Shown: one piece after another, positions 24,417-34,661 of the stretch
Numbering within the stretch: the stretch's first letter is position 1
Layout: the number at the start of each line of letters is the position of its first letter
Origin: Collybia mongolica
Lineage: Eukaryota > Basidiomycota > Agaricomycetes > Agaricales > Clitocybaceae
Direction of reading: 5' to 3'
Length of the DNA stretch: 64,000 nucleotides
NCBI GenBank assembly: GCA_013420905.1
Contig: JAAXNY010000005.1
Coordinates: 4,340,001-4,404,000 of the forward strand
Notes under the pieces: generated by a model
Told to the model about the DNA's origin: nothing
The model's input: the letters and a program-made list of their open reading frames with translations, nothing else
Databases searched by the model: none
Position numbers and translations under genes: made by a program

Positions 24417-25332
24417 ATGTCTAACAACGCTCACAGCGCCGATACCGAGAAAGGTCGCAGTCCGGACTATGGCCCAGGCAACCATGACGTCGCCTCGCAT
24501 ACACCGAGACCTTCCAGGATCGCTAATCCTGCTCCTGTGTGCGTCACCTCCCCCACCGTCGCCGTAAGGAGGCAGACATGCTGACCATGCCGGGCGTATA
24601 GTGGACTGTTCTCCTTCGCCTCGACGACTTTCTTGCTCTCCATGTATAATGTCAACACTCGTGGGATCCACACAACCAATGCCGTCTTGGGAATGTCCAT
24701 CTTCTGCGGTGGTCTTACGCAGCTACTCGCTGGCATGTGGGAATTCCCGAGAGGCAACGTCTTCGGTGCAACTGGTAGGTCTAACGTCGATTGAATGCGT
24801 AATATACTTGCTGACGGCTGATACTAGCATTCTCATCTTACGGCGCTTTCTGGATGTCATATTCAACTATCTTTATCCCTGGCTCAGGCATCTTGAACGC
24901 CTATGCTGGGAGAGAAGATGAATTCCACGATGCCCTCGGGATGTATCTTATGGTTTGGTTTATGGTCAGCTTCATGTTCATGTATGTGCCTGTCCGTGCT
25001 TCCTTCCGAAAACGTTTGTCTAACCACCCTTAACCACAGGGTGACTGTTATGAGGAGAAATATTGCATTCACGTCCCTCCTATTCTTCCTGGGCTTGGCA
25101 TACCTCATGTTGGCCATATCCGAATGGACGGGCAATATTAAGTAAGTGACTCCTTGACTTGCGACCTCCACAATACTAAACACGTTTTCCCTTTTCTGAC
25201 AGAGTCACGAGAGCAGGAGGCGGGTTTGGGATTATTGCCGGTCTGATCGCTTACTATATCGCAGTCAGCGAGATGCTCGCTGCCGAGAAGAGTGCCTTTA
25301 CGAGGTTTCCACTAGGGGTACTGTCAACGTAA
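24417..25332 (+). CDS. GPR1/FUN34/YaaH acetate transporter-like, array copy 1, 226 aa
   Basis: Exons: 24417-24538, 24602-24774, 24828-24981, 25040-25141, 25203-25332. The family moves acetate or succinate with protons across the plasma membrane and senses acetate in fungi. The signature NPAPVGL is at residues 37-43, formed across intron 1. Six hydrophobic helices follow, with the conserved GGL.QLLAGMWEF..GN.FGAT and YG.FW blocks. The N-terminus is a short charged cytoplasmic tail. First of four same-strand copies with identical intron positions; closest to copy 2, with which it shares a C-terminus ending in LST. No lesion seen. Confidence 0.88.
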
Positions 25333-26981
25333 CGCCAAGATGCCTAATTTTCTTTTACGTTTTAATGTTCTATATGATAATGACATCTATTCTTTGCACG
25401 AGCATGTGACTGACACGGCATTTGGACGTGACTGATCGTTGTGAAAGACACAGCTTCCATACAATATGCAACTCGGTACGTATATATCACGCGACACATA
25501 TTTGGCATGCTGATTCGTTAAGAAGAATTCTGCTTGAAAGCCATTTATATGGCGTACTTGCGACAGACAATGTCTACTTATGATGCGAAGTGAACGATCT
25601 AACATCGGTCAACCGTATCGATTGAAATAAATAAATGTTCATGAAATTGGGACTCGGAATGCCGCTAAGTACTTTCTCATTTTCATCACCGACTGTTACT
25701 AAGGAGCAATATTCGTTGAGCTGCTGTCGCATGCACGACACGTTCCCTTTTTTTGCTGCATTATGCGGCTCAGCAACCGGCCCGGTAGCTGAGCGGCGGT
25801 GCGGCAAATCCATCGCTGCGACACTCATTCAACTGGTGGATATGCGCCCGATCTCTGGAGTCTGGACGAAGAATCTTACCCGTCCATCTTCTGTGATGAC
25901 GTTTTGGGCGTCGCCGCAATTCTGACATTACTGGCATTATTATATTGATCGAAGACATCAGCAATTACATGATTATGATTGACACGTATCATCAAGTTTT
26001 CAAGGCTCGCAGGATGTAGGAACGGTCGTCTTCAGTACTGACGACATAATACAGCGTGAGAGAAACGCAAGTCAGCAAATTCCTCTGCGACCTCGTTCGT
26101 TTGTTTGACGCTCGCTTGTCTTTCTAACCTCCAATGCTTTTGAATGTCCCACAGCCATACCCACTCGGGCCGCTCTCACTGATCATTCTCATCAATCCCC
26201 CAAACACCTACTATCAAATTTATCTTTCTTATTCCTTCCCTTGGGCGACGATATGACTATGAATTTCTTGTTAAAGTCGATCAGAACCGTGCATATGACC
26301 AGGATCAAAACCAAGAGCGTGCACCACGGACCGCCCTTACTCTTCACATATCACCTCCCTTGATGCATAGTGGAAGGTCGGTGAGTATTTGTGCTTCACT
26401 TATTTATAGTATCGTACGATTCATACCCAATGTTGCTGTTTGTTCACACGTTTCTTGTTTCCTAAACATAGGCTCTTTCATGTCTAACTTATGGGTTTGT
26501 TCAGGACCTCCCACGTCCGCCACCATCACATTCACTCCACAAAGCATACGCATTAAAAATATGAGAAATTTCCCTCGGTACAATACTATTCCTGATAGGC
26601 TTCGAGAACTGGTGCTCAATCCGTTTTCTCTCTATCACACGCAATGAGAACACCAACGATCGATATGATGATCCCTTGTTGCAAATCACTAGAAGCTCCC
26701 GTATCGATGCATAAGAATCACGGGTACCTTGGACGTTCCGAAAAAAGAGGTGCTCTGCTCTCCACGTCACAACGTGAGTACATACAACTCCTCACGCCCA
26801 AATATCTCTTTCCAAATCCAGGTGTTCAAACCCACAATACACATCTGATCTAGGAAATGCACAACGCCCATTCCCCTTCAAGTCACACATCAACACTCGG
26901 CACAGGGATCGTGCCGCCAATAAATACCTCGTACCCCCCAGGCTACTCTCGTTTGTCTCGCACGACCCAACCGCTTCCACT
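25333..26981. other. intergenic between transporter copies 1 and 2
   Basis: 1.6 kb without a supported gene, about twice the other spacers. Small frames are not gene-like. Confidence 0.4.
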
Positions 26982-27888
26982 ATGTCCAGCCACGTTCACT
27001 CTGACCCCGAGAAAGGCCGCAATGGAGAATTTCAAGTAGGCCAAAACGACCCTGCTTCATACACGCCGAGGCCTTCAAGGATTGCCAATCCTGCGCCCGC
27101 GTATGTCGTCTGCCGCCTCATAAGCAGGAAAGCTTTACTGACCGACTGGGCTATAGTGGGCTATTTTCGTTTGCTTCGACTACCTTCTTGCTCTCCATGT
27201 ATAATGTCAACACTCGCGGGATACACACCACCAACGCCATCTTAGGGATGGCCATCTTTGGTGGAGGACTTGTACAACTCCTCGCTGGCATGTGGGAATT
27301 CCCAAGAGGCAATGTCTTTGGTGCAACTGGTGGGCCTGACATTCACTATTCTCCTAGCAGAGTGCTTGCTGATGACGCGCGATATCAGCGTTTGCTTCGT
27401 ACGGTGCTTTCTGGATGTCATATTCAGTTCTGTTCATCCCTGGCACTGGCGTCATGGATGCCTACGTCGGGAAAGAGACCGAACTCCACAACGCTATCGG
27501 GATGTACCTTATGGTTTGGTTCATGGTCACGTTCATGTTCATGTACGCGTCCCCCGCCTCTGCTTTAGAGATCTTCTTTTAATGGCACCTATATATAGCG
27601 CCCCTGTTGTACGGAGGAGCATTGCATTCACATCGCTTCTATCTTTCCTAGCTCTGGCGCTGCTCATGTTGTCCATAGCAGAATTTACAGGCAATTCGAA
27701 GTAAGTCGTTCATTGATTCATGATGTCCCATTAATTCACTTTTTTTTGACGCCGAAAGGCTCACAAATGCCGGAGGCGCGTTTGGGATTATCACTGGTCT
27801 GATCGCTTATTACATTGGAGTCAGCGAGATGCTCTCTGCAGAGAAGAGCGCGTTCATGAGAGTGCCTCTGGGGAACATGTCAACGTAA
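26982..27888 (+). CDS. GPR1/FUN34/YaaH acetate transporter-like, array copy 2, 225 aa
   Basis: Exons: 26982-27100, 27157-27329, 27389-27542, 27599-27700, 27759-27888. The NPAPAGL signature is at residues 36-42. Exons 2, 3, 4 and 5 have exactly the same lengths as in copy 1 (173, 154, 102, 130 nt), and the flanking leader text (Asp-Pro-Glu-Lys-Gly-Arg; TPRPSRIANPAP) is close, so the two are a recent pair. Donors include GTGGGC and GTACGC, both acceptable GT donors. Membrane protein with six helices; substrate inferred from the family only. Frame intact. Confidence 0.87.
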
Positions 27889-28684
27889 TGATCTAAAGGT
27901 GCTCAGTTCTTTTGCGTTTCATGTGATATCGACGCCGTATACCAATTTCATAAATGTTTTCTCTCCACGACACGCCCAATACTTCTCCTGCCTATCTAAG
28001 TGCGAATCTACACCAATTTGAATGTAAGCAATTCTGACTGATGTGTACCATTATACGGTGTTCTCTCTGCTCGCTAAATGATAGGGAAGAGGGAAGTAGT
28101 GTTACTGTTGAGCCTGCGAGATATAGGTAACTCACTGAAAGTAGAGTCAGCCTCCCGGAGGTACCGTCATACAATAACTAAATTAGGGCAATTCTGCAAC
28201 TCACAAAAAGCTTAAGTATGATTGTTCAGATTCGGCTATTCTATTTTTGGCCTGGCGGCTCCACGGCGCGTTAAGGTGGCTTTTCCAGCTTGTTGGCGGA
28301 GCTTGTGGGGCTGACTTAGTTCTCTTTGGAATTGTCCAGATTTCATAAAATATATAAGACATTGAGCTGCAGAAAGCTTTTTTAGAGTACTTCTTCACCG
28401 CCCAAATGAATTTGGTGAAACTCGGCTAATTTTCCTCCAGAGTAAGGCTCGATGGGACAAACGATTTCTCCAACTCGCTTGCTGTTTAGACAAATTATTG
28501 AGTTGAAGAACTGTTCTATTGACATGATTTTTTCCGAATGTCGTTACTTCCTCCCGCGTGCGTCAAACTCTAATGAACTAAAATTAGCTGCTGTTAGAAG
28601 ATAAATATTCGTCATGATATTATCGCATGCGAACCCACCATTCACCCTCCTTCGTTTTGGGCGACTTGACTTAAAATTGCCGAC
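27889..28684. other. spacer with promoter text shared with copy 4
   Basis: Parts of 28010-28200 resemble 31610-31780 upstream of copy 4 (GAATGTAAG, GATGTAC/TGTGTACC, ACTAAATT.GG.CAATT), showing that the copy 3/copy 4 duplication included several hundred bp of upstream DNA. Confidence 0.5.
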
Positions 28685-29592
28685 ATGCCCAGTACAATCC
28701 CCGCCCGCGATGCTAGTTCTGTGGAGAAAAACCTAGCCGAAGACTTTAAGTCAAGGAATGCAACCATAAGAAGACGTTCCAAGATTGCGAATCCAGCTCC
28801 TGTGTGCGTTACCATTTTCCTCAGAAGTTTATTGGCTCGTCGACCGACCAAAACACCAGTGGTTTGTTCATGTTCGCTTCCACGACGCTTTTGGCATCAC
28901 TATATAACGTTAACACTCGCGGGATACGCACTTCCAACGTTCTGATAGGGATGGCTATCTTCGGCGGGGGCCTTGTACAACTCCTTGCGGGAATTTGGGA
29001 GTTCGCCAGAGGAAACGCTTTCGGCGCAGCCAGTAAGCCCATACATTGATATTGTTTAAGCGCTGCGATCCAACCCAAACTCCTATGACAGCTTTCGCAT
29101 CGTACGGCGCATTCTAGCTGTCCTACTCGGCCATAGTCATCCCCGGAACTGGGATCTTTCAAGCATACACAAACGAAGCAGAATTCCGTAATGCACATGG
29201 GATGTATCTCATCGTCTGGTTCATGGTTACGGCATTATTCATGTAAGTGTGCGTCCTGATATGTGAAGTCACACTCCATTTTAAAAACTGACGTAGTCCC
29301 GCCACCTTGCCGCGGAGGCCCCTGGCCATAACGATCCTCCTCTCTTGTGTGGCAATGAACTTCCTTCTCTTGGGAATCTCAGAACTCACGGGGATGATAA
29401 GGTGTGATTTCAGCGTTCAACGCAGATATTGGTATGGCATTGCCTAACATCCATTTTTTCTGAAGTATCCAAATAGCTGGGGGCGCTTTCGGAGTCATTG
29501 TTGCTTTTATCGCTTACTACATTGGATTGAGTGATCTCCTCGCCGAGGATGAGAATCCTTTCATTGTATTACCACAGGGCCGGAAGGATTGA
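28685..29592 (+). pseudogene. acetate transporter-like, array copy 3, nonsense mutant
   Basis: Exon plan: 28685-28803, 28860-29032, 29092-29242, 29297-29401, 29466-29592. NPAPVGL is present and all splice sites and phases are good, but the seventh full codon or so of exon 3 is TAG (29115-29117) where copies 1, 2 and 4 have Trp TGG in the YGAFW block. Everything downstream is still open, ending in LPQGRKD, so the stop looks recent. It truncates the protein after about the third helix. Alternatives are a base-calling error or a polymorphic null allele. Confidence 0.82.
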
Positions 29593-29786
29593 AAATGGAG
29601 GCTTGATTCTGCTCGCGGCCTATGCTTTCATTGATAGTCCTCTATGTCAAAGCATTCAGCAAAACCGTATGTGGATGCCCTTGTCTCCCACAGCGCGAAC
29701 TCTCATTGTAAGGTCACCCCCGGGTATTGGTCGTCGGTTACCTGTCCGAAGGCATAGAAGATTCAAAGTTTCACTTGTGACCAATT

Positions 29787-31035
29787 TTACAGATCGGGTG
29801 CGCTGTCAGCAGGTTTTGCATCAAGAGAAAGCTTCTCCAGAGTTCCCATCATTGTCAGATAAGACGACGGTGAAGCTGATGCCCCCTTTCCTGTAGGTCC
29901 CACGAAGGGCTTCAAGTTTCCGCGGTCCACCCCGGATTTATAGTCTTCTAGGTACTTCTTAACTGTGAGCTCTCGGACTCCCGTGATTTTAACCAACTCG
30001 CGCTGAAGGCCTGGATCAATGATGTCACTGCCATATTTGCCTGTATCACGCAGCGTCTGAAGGACACCGAGGAACGTCTGCGAGCGCCCGTTCGCTGTAA
30101 GGAGCTCCGGATGTGTGAAGTAGCGGTAAGGTCGAGGAAGGAACATAACTCGAGGGTGCGTGAGAGAAGCTGTCGTTCCCGGGTGAGAGAGCTCGAGCCC
30201 AATCCGGGGTGAACGGTACATGCGTGGTTTGGAGGTATTAGGTTTCGTAGGTATAGATTTCAGGTATAAAGAGGCCATTGTATTTGAGGGAGAAGTAGGT
30301 GCAAATGCAGCCGTGTCACCACCCCATCTCTCTTGCACAAGACTAGAGATACTGGCAGACTTGCTCAGGAGCAGGATTTGGTCGACAAGAAGCGAAGGGC
30401 CAGATATTATCTTGGAGTCAGACACGCGACGGAGAGATCGGAGGAGCGCGCCACCTCGTAGGAGTGGTTCATCCGCAGTACTGGGTCCGGCCGAAGAAAA
30501 GTAAGGGGATGCTACGGCGTTAGGACCTCCAATGGTCAAGTCCAACCCTTTACGTGTGCCCCCTCTATACCCTGTTAGACTGGTTGAGCTACGGTGGGAG
30601 TCAGCAGATCGCCTAGGTGCTCGATGAAAATACCTAGCAATTGGGTAAGACTGAGTTGACTCAAACTGGTTGAAGCACGCACCATCTTCCACCAATTTTC
30701 TGTTCCTCTGATCCATGAGTAAAGGGATCTTCATGACAGCCAGATTTAAGAAGGTAAAATTCGAGTTCGAGGATTTCGAACCGGGTTTCCACGTCACCAC
30801 ATTGTACAACCAGGTGAAAATCGTGCAATAACCTGTTGGCTACTTGATCGAACCGGTCTGATATGTCGGAGAGTTTGTCCAGGGCGGTGAAATCCAGAAG
30901 TTTCTGTAAAGATGCGGTGTCGTTTGGCTGCAGAATGGTTGAGGTGGCAGTTTCATCATCTTTTCGCATTTTTTTGCTTTGGAGGTCATCAGAATCGGTC
31001 GGCTCTGATTCTGGTTTCCTTTTCTCTACTCGCAT
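29787..31035 (-). CDS. conserved-looking protein of unknown function, 399 aa, 2 exons
   Basis: Exon 1 is 31035-30683 (ATG, MRVEKRKPE) and exon 2 is 30633-29787; the 49-nt intron has GTGCGT and GCTAG sites and rejoins a Trp codon (GGRW|YFHRAPRR). The N-terminus is Lys/Glu/Asp-rich and nuclear-looking. The middle holds strongly patterned text: LELEFYLLKSG.HEDPF.HG, YFHRAPRR, GYRGGTRKGLDLT and GPSLLVDQIL. The C-terminal part has SPRIGLELSHPG and RPYRYFTHPELL. It has the feel of a conserved enzyme rather than a structural protein, but I cannot name the family with confidence. It sits on the opposite strand between transporter copies 3 and 4 and probably was trapped there by the duplication. Confidence 0.75.
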
Positions 31036-31936
31036 CGGTATCGTGGCCAATTTCCGAACAGAATGCAAGGATACTCGAGCTCGAATTAACGTTTGGCGCT
31101 GCCAATGTTGTGGTTGGAGTTTTGGTTGTCACATTTCCGGGACTTTTTTCCCCCTCTCCTAACCAAATTCTTTGGTCCATCGCTCAACTCACTCGTCTCA
31201 AATGGATATTGGGCTTCCCGCCTTGAAGTTTACTGAAAGTTTTCCATATCTTTGGCCTTCATATCCAACTTGGAGCCAGGATCTTTTTACTAGGTCACGA
31301 TTTTCTGCGAGACTACCACTATGGCATTTCATACCCTAGAAACGTCCGTCTTCCACAGCACGTTCCGTGGCGTAGAAGGAGATTGCACCAACGTTACCAA
31401 TCGTATCATGCACACGGCTGCCTTCAATGGGCTAGTTGTATCCGTCACCTCACGTCATGTATGACCTGGACCTCTACTGTACCATACTGGTGCCTGGTGC
31501 AGTATTGCAATTTATCACTAAATGGACATCTCAGGTGCCGGTGACAGGTGCTCTCCTACCCAATACTGGCCATGGCAACTACTTATCTAATTCCAAACCT
31601 GCAATAATGTGAATGTAAGTATTTATAACCGATGTACGCCATCATCTGACATTTGCTGTTGTGCCTAACTGGTTGAGAAGAAGAAAGTATAGCCATTATT
31701 GGGTCTGCGATAGATAAGTCAAGTCGAAACGAAGTCAGGCTCTCGTGGGTCCAGTCAGATTAACTAAATTGAGACAATCATTTTCTCCGAATGCCACTAC
31801 TTACTCCCGCGCCCGCTCAACTCTGATAAGTCGATGATTAGCTGCTGCTTTTGGATGAATATCCGTCAAGCCGTTATCGCATACGAAACCACCCCTCACT
31901 TCCCTTCTTACTGGGTGACTCAACTTTAGAACCAGC
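31036..31936. other. divergent spacer between the 399-aa gene and transporter copy 4
   Basis: Shared promoter space. The right part resembles the DNA upstream of transporter copy 3. Confidence 0.45.
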
Positions 31937-32846
31937 ATGCCCGACACCATCCACGACCGGGACGCCAGTTCGGTGGAGAAGAGCCAAGTTGAAGTTCTTG
32001 GGCCAAGCAATGCGACCCAGTTGTCGGCGACGAAAGGGCGTTCTAGGTTTGCGAACCCAACCCCTGCGTGCGTCATTATTCCCATCTACAACGATGCGTG
32101 GGTTCACGGACTGAAACACCAGTGGTTTATTCATGTTTGCGTCCTCAACATTTTTGATATCGATGTATAACGTCGGTACTCGCGGGATACACACCCCCAA
32201 CGTTATTGTAGGGATGGCAATCTTCAGCGGCGGCCTGATACAAATCCTCGCTGGAACTTGGGAGTTCGCAAGAGGGAATGTTTTTGGCGCAACTAGTAAG
32301 CACAAACGTCGTCTTTAAACATCGCTAACCTACCCAACCTCCGATAACAGCTTTCTCCTCATATGGTGCTTTCTGGCTGTCCTACTCAGCCATACTTATT
32401 CCCGGAACTGGTGTCCTGCAAGCCTATTCAACCGAAGCGGAATTTCACAACGCATACGGAATGTACCTCATCGTGTGGTTCATGGTTACCACGATGTTTA
32501 TGTACGTGCGCTTCCTAATATATGAAGTACTACTTCGTCTCAAAATCAACGTAGTCTTCCCACCTTGCCGCGCAAACACCTTGCCATGACGATCCTCCTC
32601 TTTTGCTTGGCAATGGACTACCTTCTCTTGGCGATCTCGGAGTTCTCGGGGATGATAAGGTGGAAGTTTAATGTTCAACGCAGATATTGGTCTAACATTT
32701 ATCTGTCCTGAACTAGCATTCAAAGGGCTGGGGGCGCGTTTGGAATTGTTACTGCCCTCGTCGCTTACTATATCGCCTCGAGTGACCTCCTCGCGGCTGA
32801 TGAGAACCCTTATATTGTTTTACCACAGGGAATTTGGGTGAACTAA
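31937..32846 (+). CDS. GPR1/FUN34/YaaH acetate transporter-like, array copy 4, 229 aa
   Basis: Exons: 31937-32067, 32123-32295, 32351-32501, 32555-32659, 32717-32846. The signature is NPTPAGL at residues 40-46. It pairs with copy 3: both start MP.TI..RDASSVEK, both have 151-nt exon 3 and 105-nt exon 4 (against 154 and 102 in copies 1 and 2), and both end ...ENP.IVLPQG. The tryptophan that is TAG in copy 3 is present here. Six hydrophobic helices. No lesion. Confidence 0.87.
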
Positions 32847-33014
32847 AATCAGAGGATTGATTCGGGCTCACAATGCATGAAAATATGGATGAGGTAGCAG
32901 CTTCATTATCCTTTCATACTTTCTGCTTTGAATGGATGTCTTCGACCCGGATTTTTTCTCCACTTATATAAGATTTTGTATTGCAGTCAAAATCCACAAC
33001 AGACTCCAAAGTAC

Positions 33015-33659
33015 CTTGAGCTCATAGACTGTCCGCGGTCCGGGCCAGGACCTCACGGACCCGCGTCAGCCCGGGGCCGACCCCGAGGGCCAGCATATGA
33101 GTGGACCGGCCCCTTTGGACAGGGCCAGGGCCACTGTGAGCACTGGCCCGGCCCTCGGGCTGGACCCGGGTCGGACCTGGCCGGCCTTATATGTTGGCGG
33201 GTGGTGAAAGTGCTACCAAATAGTGGGGGTATATAGTGGGGGAATAGAGAATGCAAGATCAAACCTCGAAAAATAATAACTCTTGTCCGAAATTATTAGT
33301 AATCAATGATTTTTGATCAAATACCTGTTGTCAAGTGGCTTCAGAGCAGAAATTTCTCTGATGATCCAGATGTGCAAGGAGTGAAAATACTATGATAATT
33401 CATTGGGAGATAGTTGTATTTAATTGATAGATGTTAAATATGGTATGTATCAGCAGTAGACATCTCCACAGACTATTAAACAATTTCTGTTTTTTTTTTA
33501 CCACGGACCTGGTCGACCCAGGGCCGGCCCGGCCCTGGCCCTCTGATAGAGGGCCAGGTCCGACAAAGAGGTGGACCGGCCCTCGGGGCCAGGGCCAGGT
33601 CCAGCAAAAATAGGTCGGACCTGGCCCGGACCGGACCGTGTACAGTCTATGAGCTCAAG
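33015..33659. mobile_element. GC-rich TIR element, 645 bp, non-autonomous
   Basis: The ends are inverted copies: CTTGAGCTCATAGACTGT at the left (33015) and its complement ACAGTCTATGAGCTCAAG at the right (to 33659), continuing through CGGTCC..GGGCCAGG. Both end blocks (33033-33190 and 33505-33640) are runs of GGGCC/GGTCC words, while the centre is AT-rich. No coding capacity. No convincing target duplication at the edges. Confidence 0.65.
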
Positions 33660-34661
33660 ATTTAATGTAACTCACTGGACAGCTGAATGCCAAAAAATCC
33701 TATGCCTCAACTGGCCACTTTCTCATTTCAACAATTTTAAGCCAGGTAGAGCCAGTATTGCCTCCAATTTTTTTTCAGCCTCTTTGGACAGTATGTAGCT
33801 AGTACAATGCTCCAATAGAAATACCTTAAATACCTTTGTACTTTGAGATAATCAATGTTATTTAATTGTGATCACAATCTGGGCCTGTTAGCCATACATC
33901 TACTTTTCGCTGCCATAGTTGCTCTTCTCCATTTGAAAGTGCTCCATGCTAGTATGTGCTGTATTGAAAAGATTTTGTGTGCAAGGTAAGGCAAATTTGT
34001 ACCTGTCTGAAGTTCTTGTTCTCTTATACAGTTCACTCAGGTCATCTCATAGCAGCCAAAAGCACCATTTCCTACATACTAATGTACCCTCATAGTTTTG
34101 TGTCAATACAGAGTTTCAGTAAATTGAGTTTTCAGATCAGGTATTGGGAAGTGTGAACCATATATTCACCTGAATGACTCATTTCCTACCCACAAGAGTT
34201 GTTATTTTGCTAGTTACAACTTAATGGGCCTAAAATGTTATAAACAAGTGCAAGAAATGATGTTGGGTCAATAGGATACTTAAAAAAATGAGATGACTAG
34301 TTGATTGGTAAAAAAAAAAAAGCACTCAGAAACCCTGTGTGGAAAGTTATATTCTGTATAATATATCAATTTCTTTTTAGTAAAACTACTTCTAAGTTAT
34401 AGAGAACACATTCAGACAGCTTGTGAGACCTCAACAAGGAAAATATCTTATGTTTTGTATGTGTGAGGCCAAAAATATTCAAACAAGTGCTGTTGTCCAG
34501 TGACTTAGTGTTATGAAACAACCCTTATAAATATGGTAATAAAGGATGTACACTAAGCTACATTAAATAGGTACTACAATCTACACACATGTAATTATCA
34601 ATGTCATGTCACAATTCAACATAATTCATCATGGTAAAAAACCATCAGACTATCCTCAATC
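33660..34661. other. AT-rich intergenic DNA
   Basis: AT-rich, low in CG, with an A11 run near 34310. It is the 3' flank of the GRDP gene. No gene seen. Confidence 0.4.
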
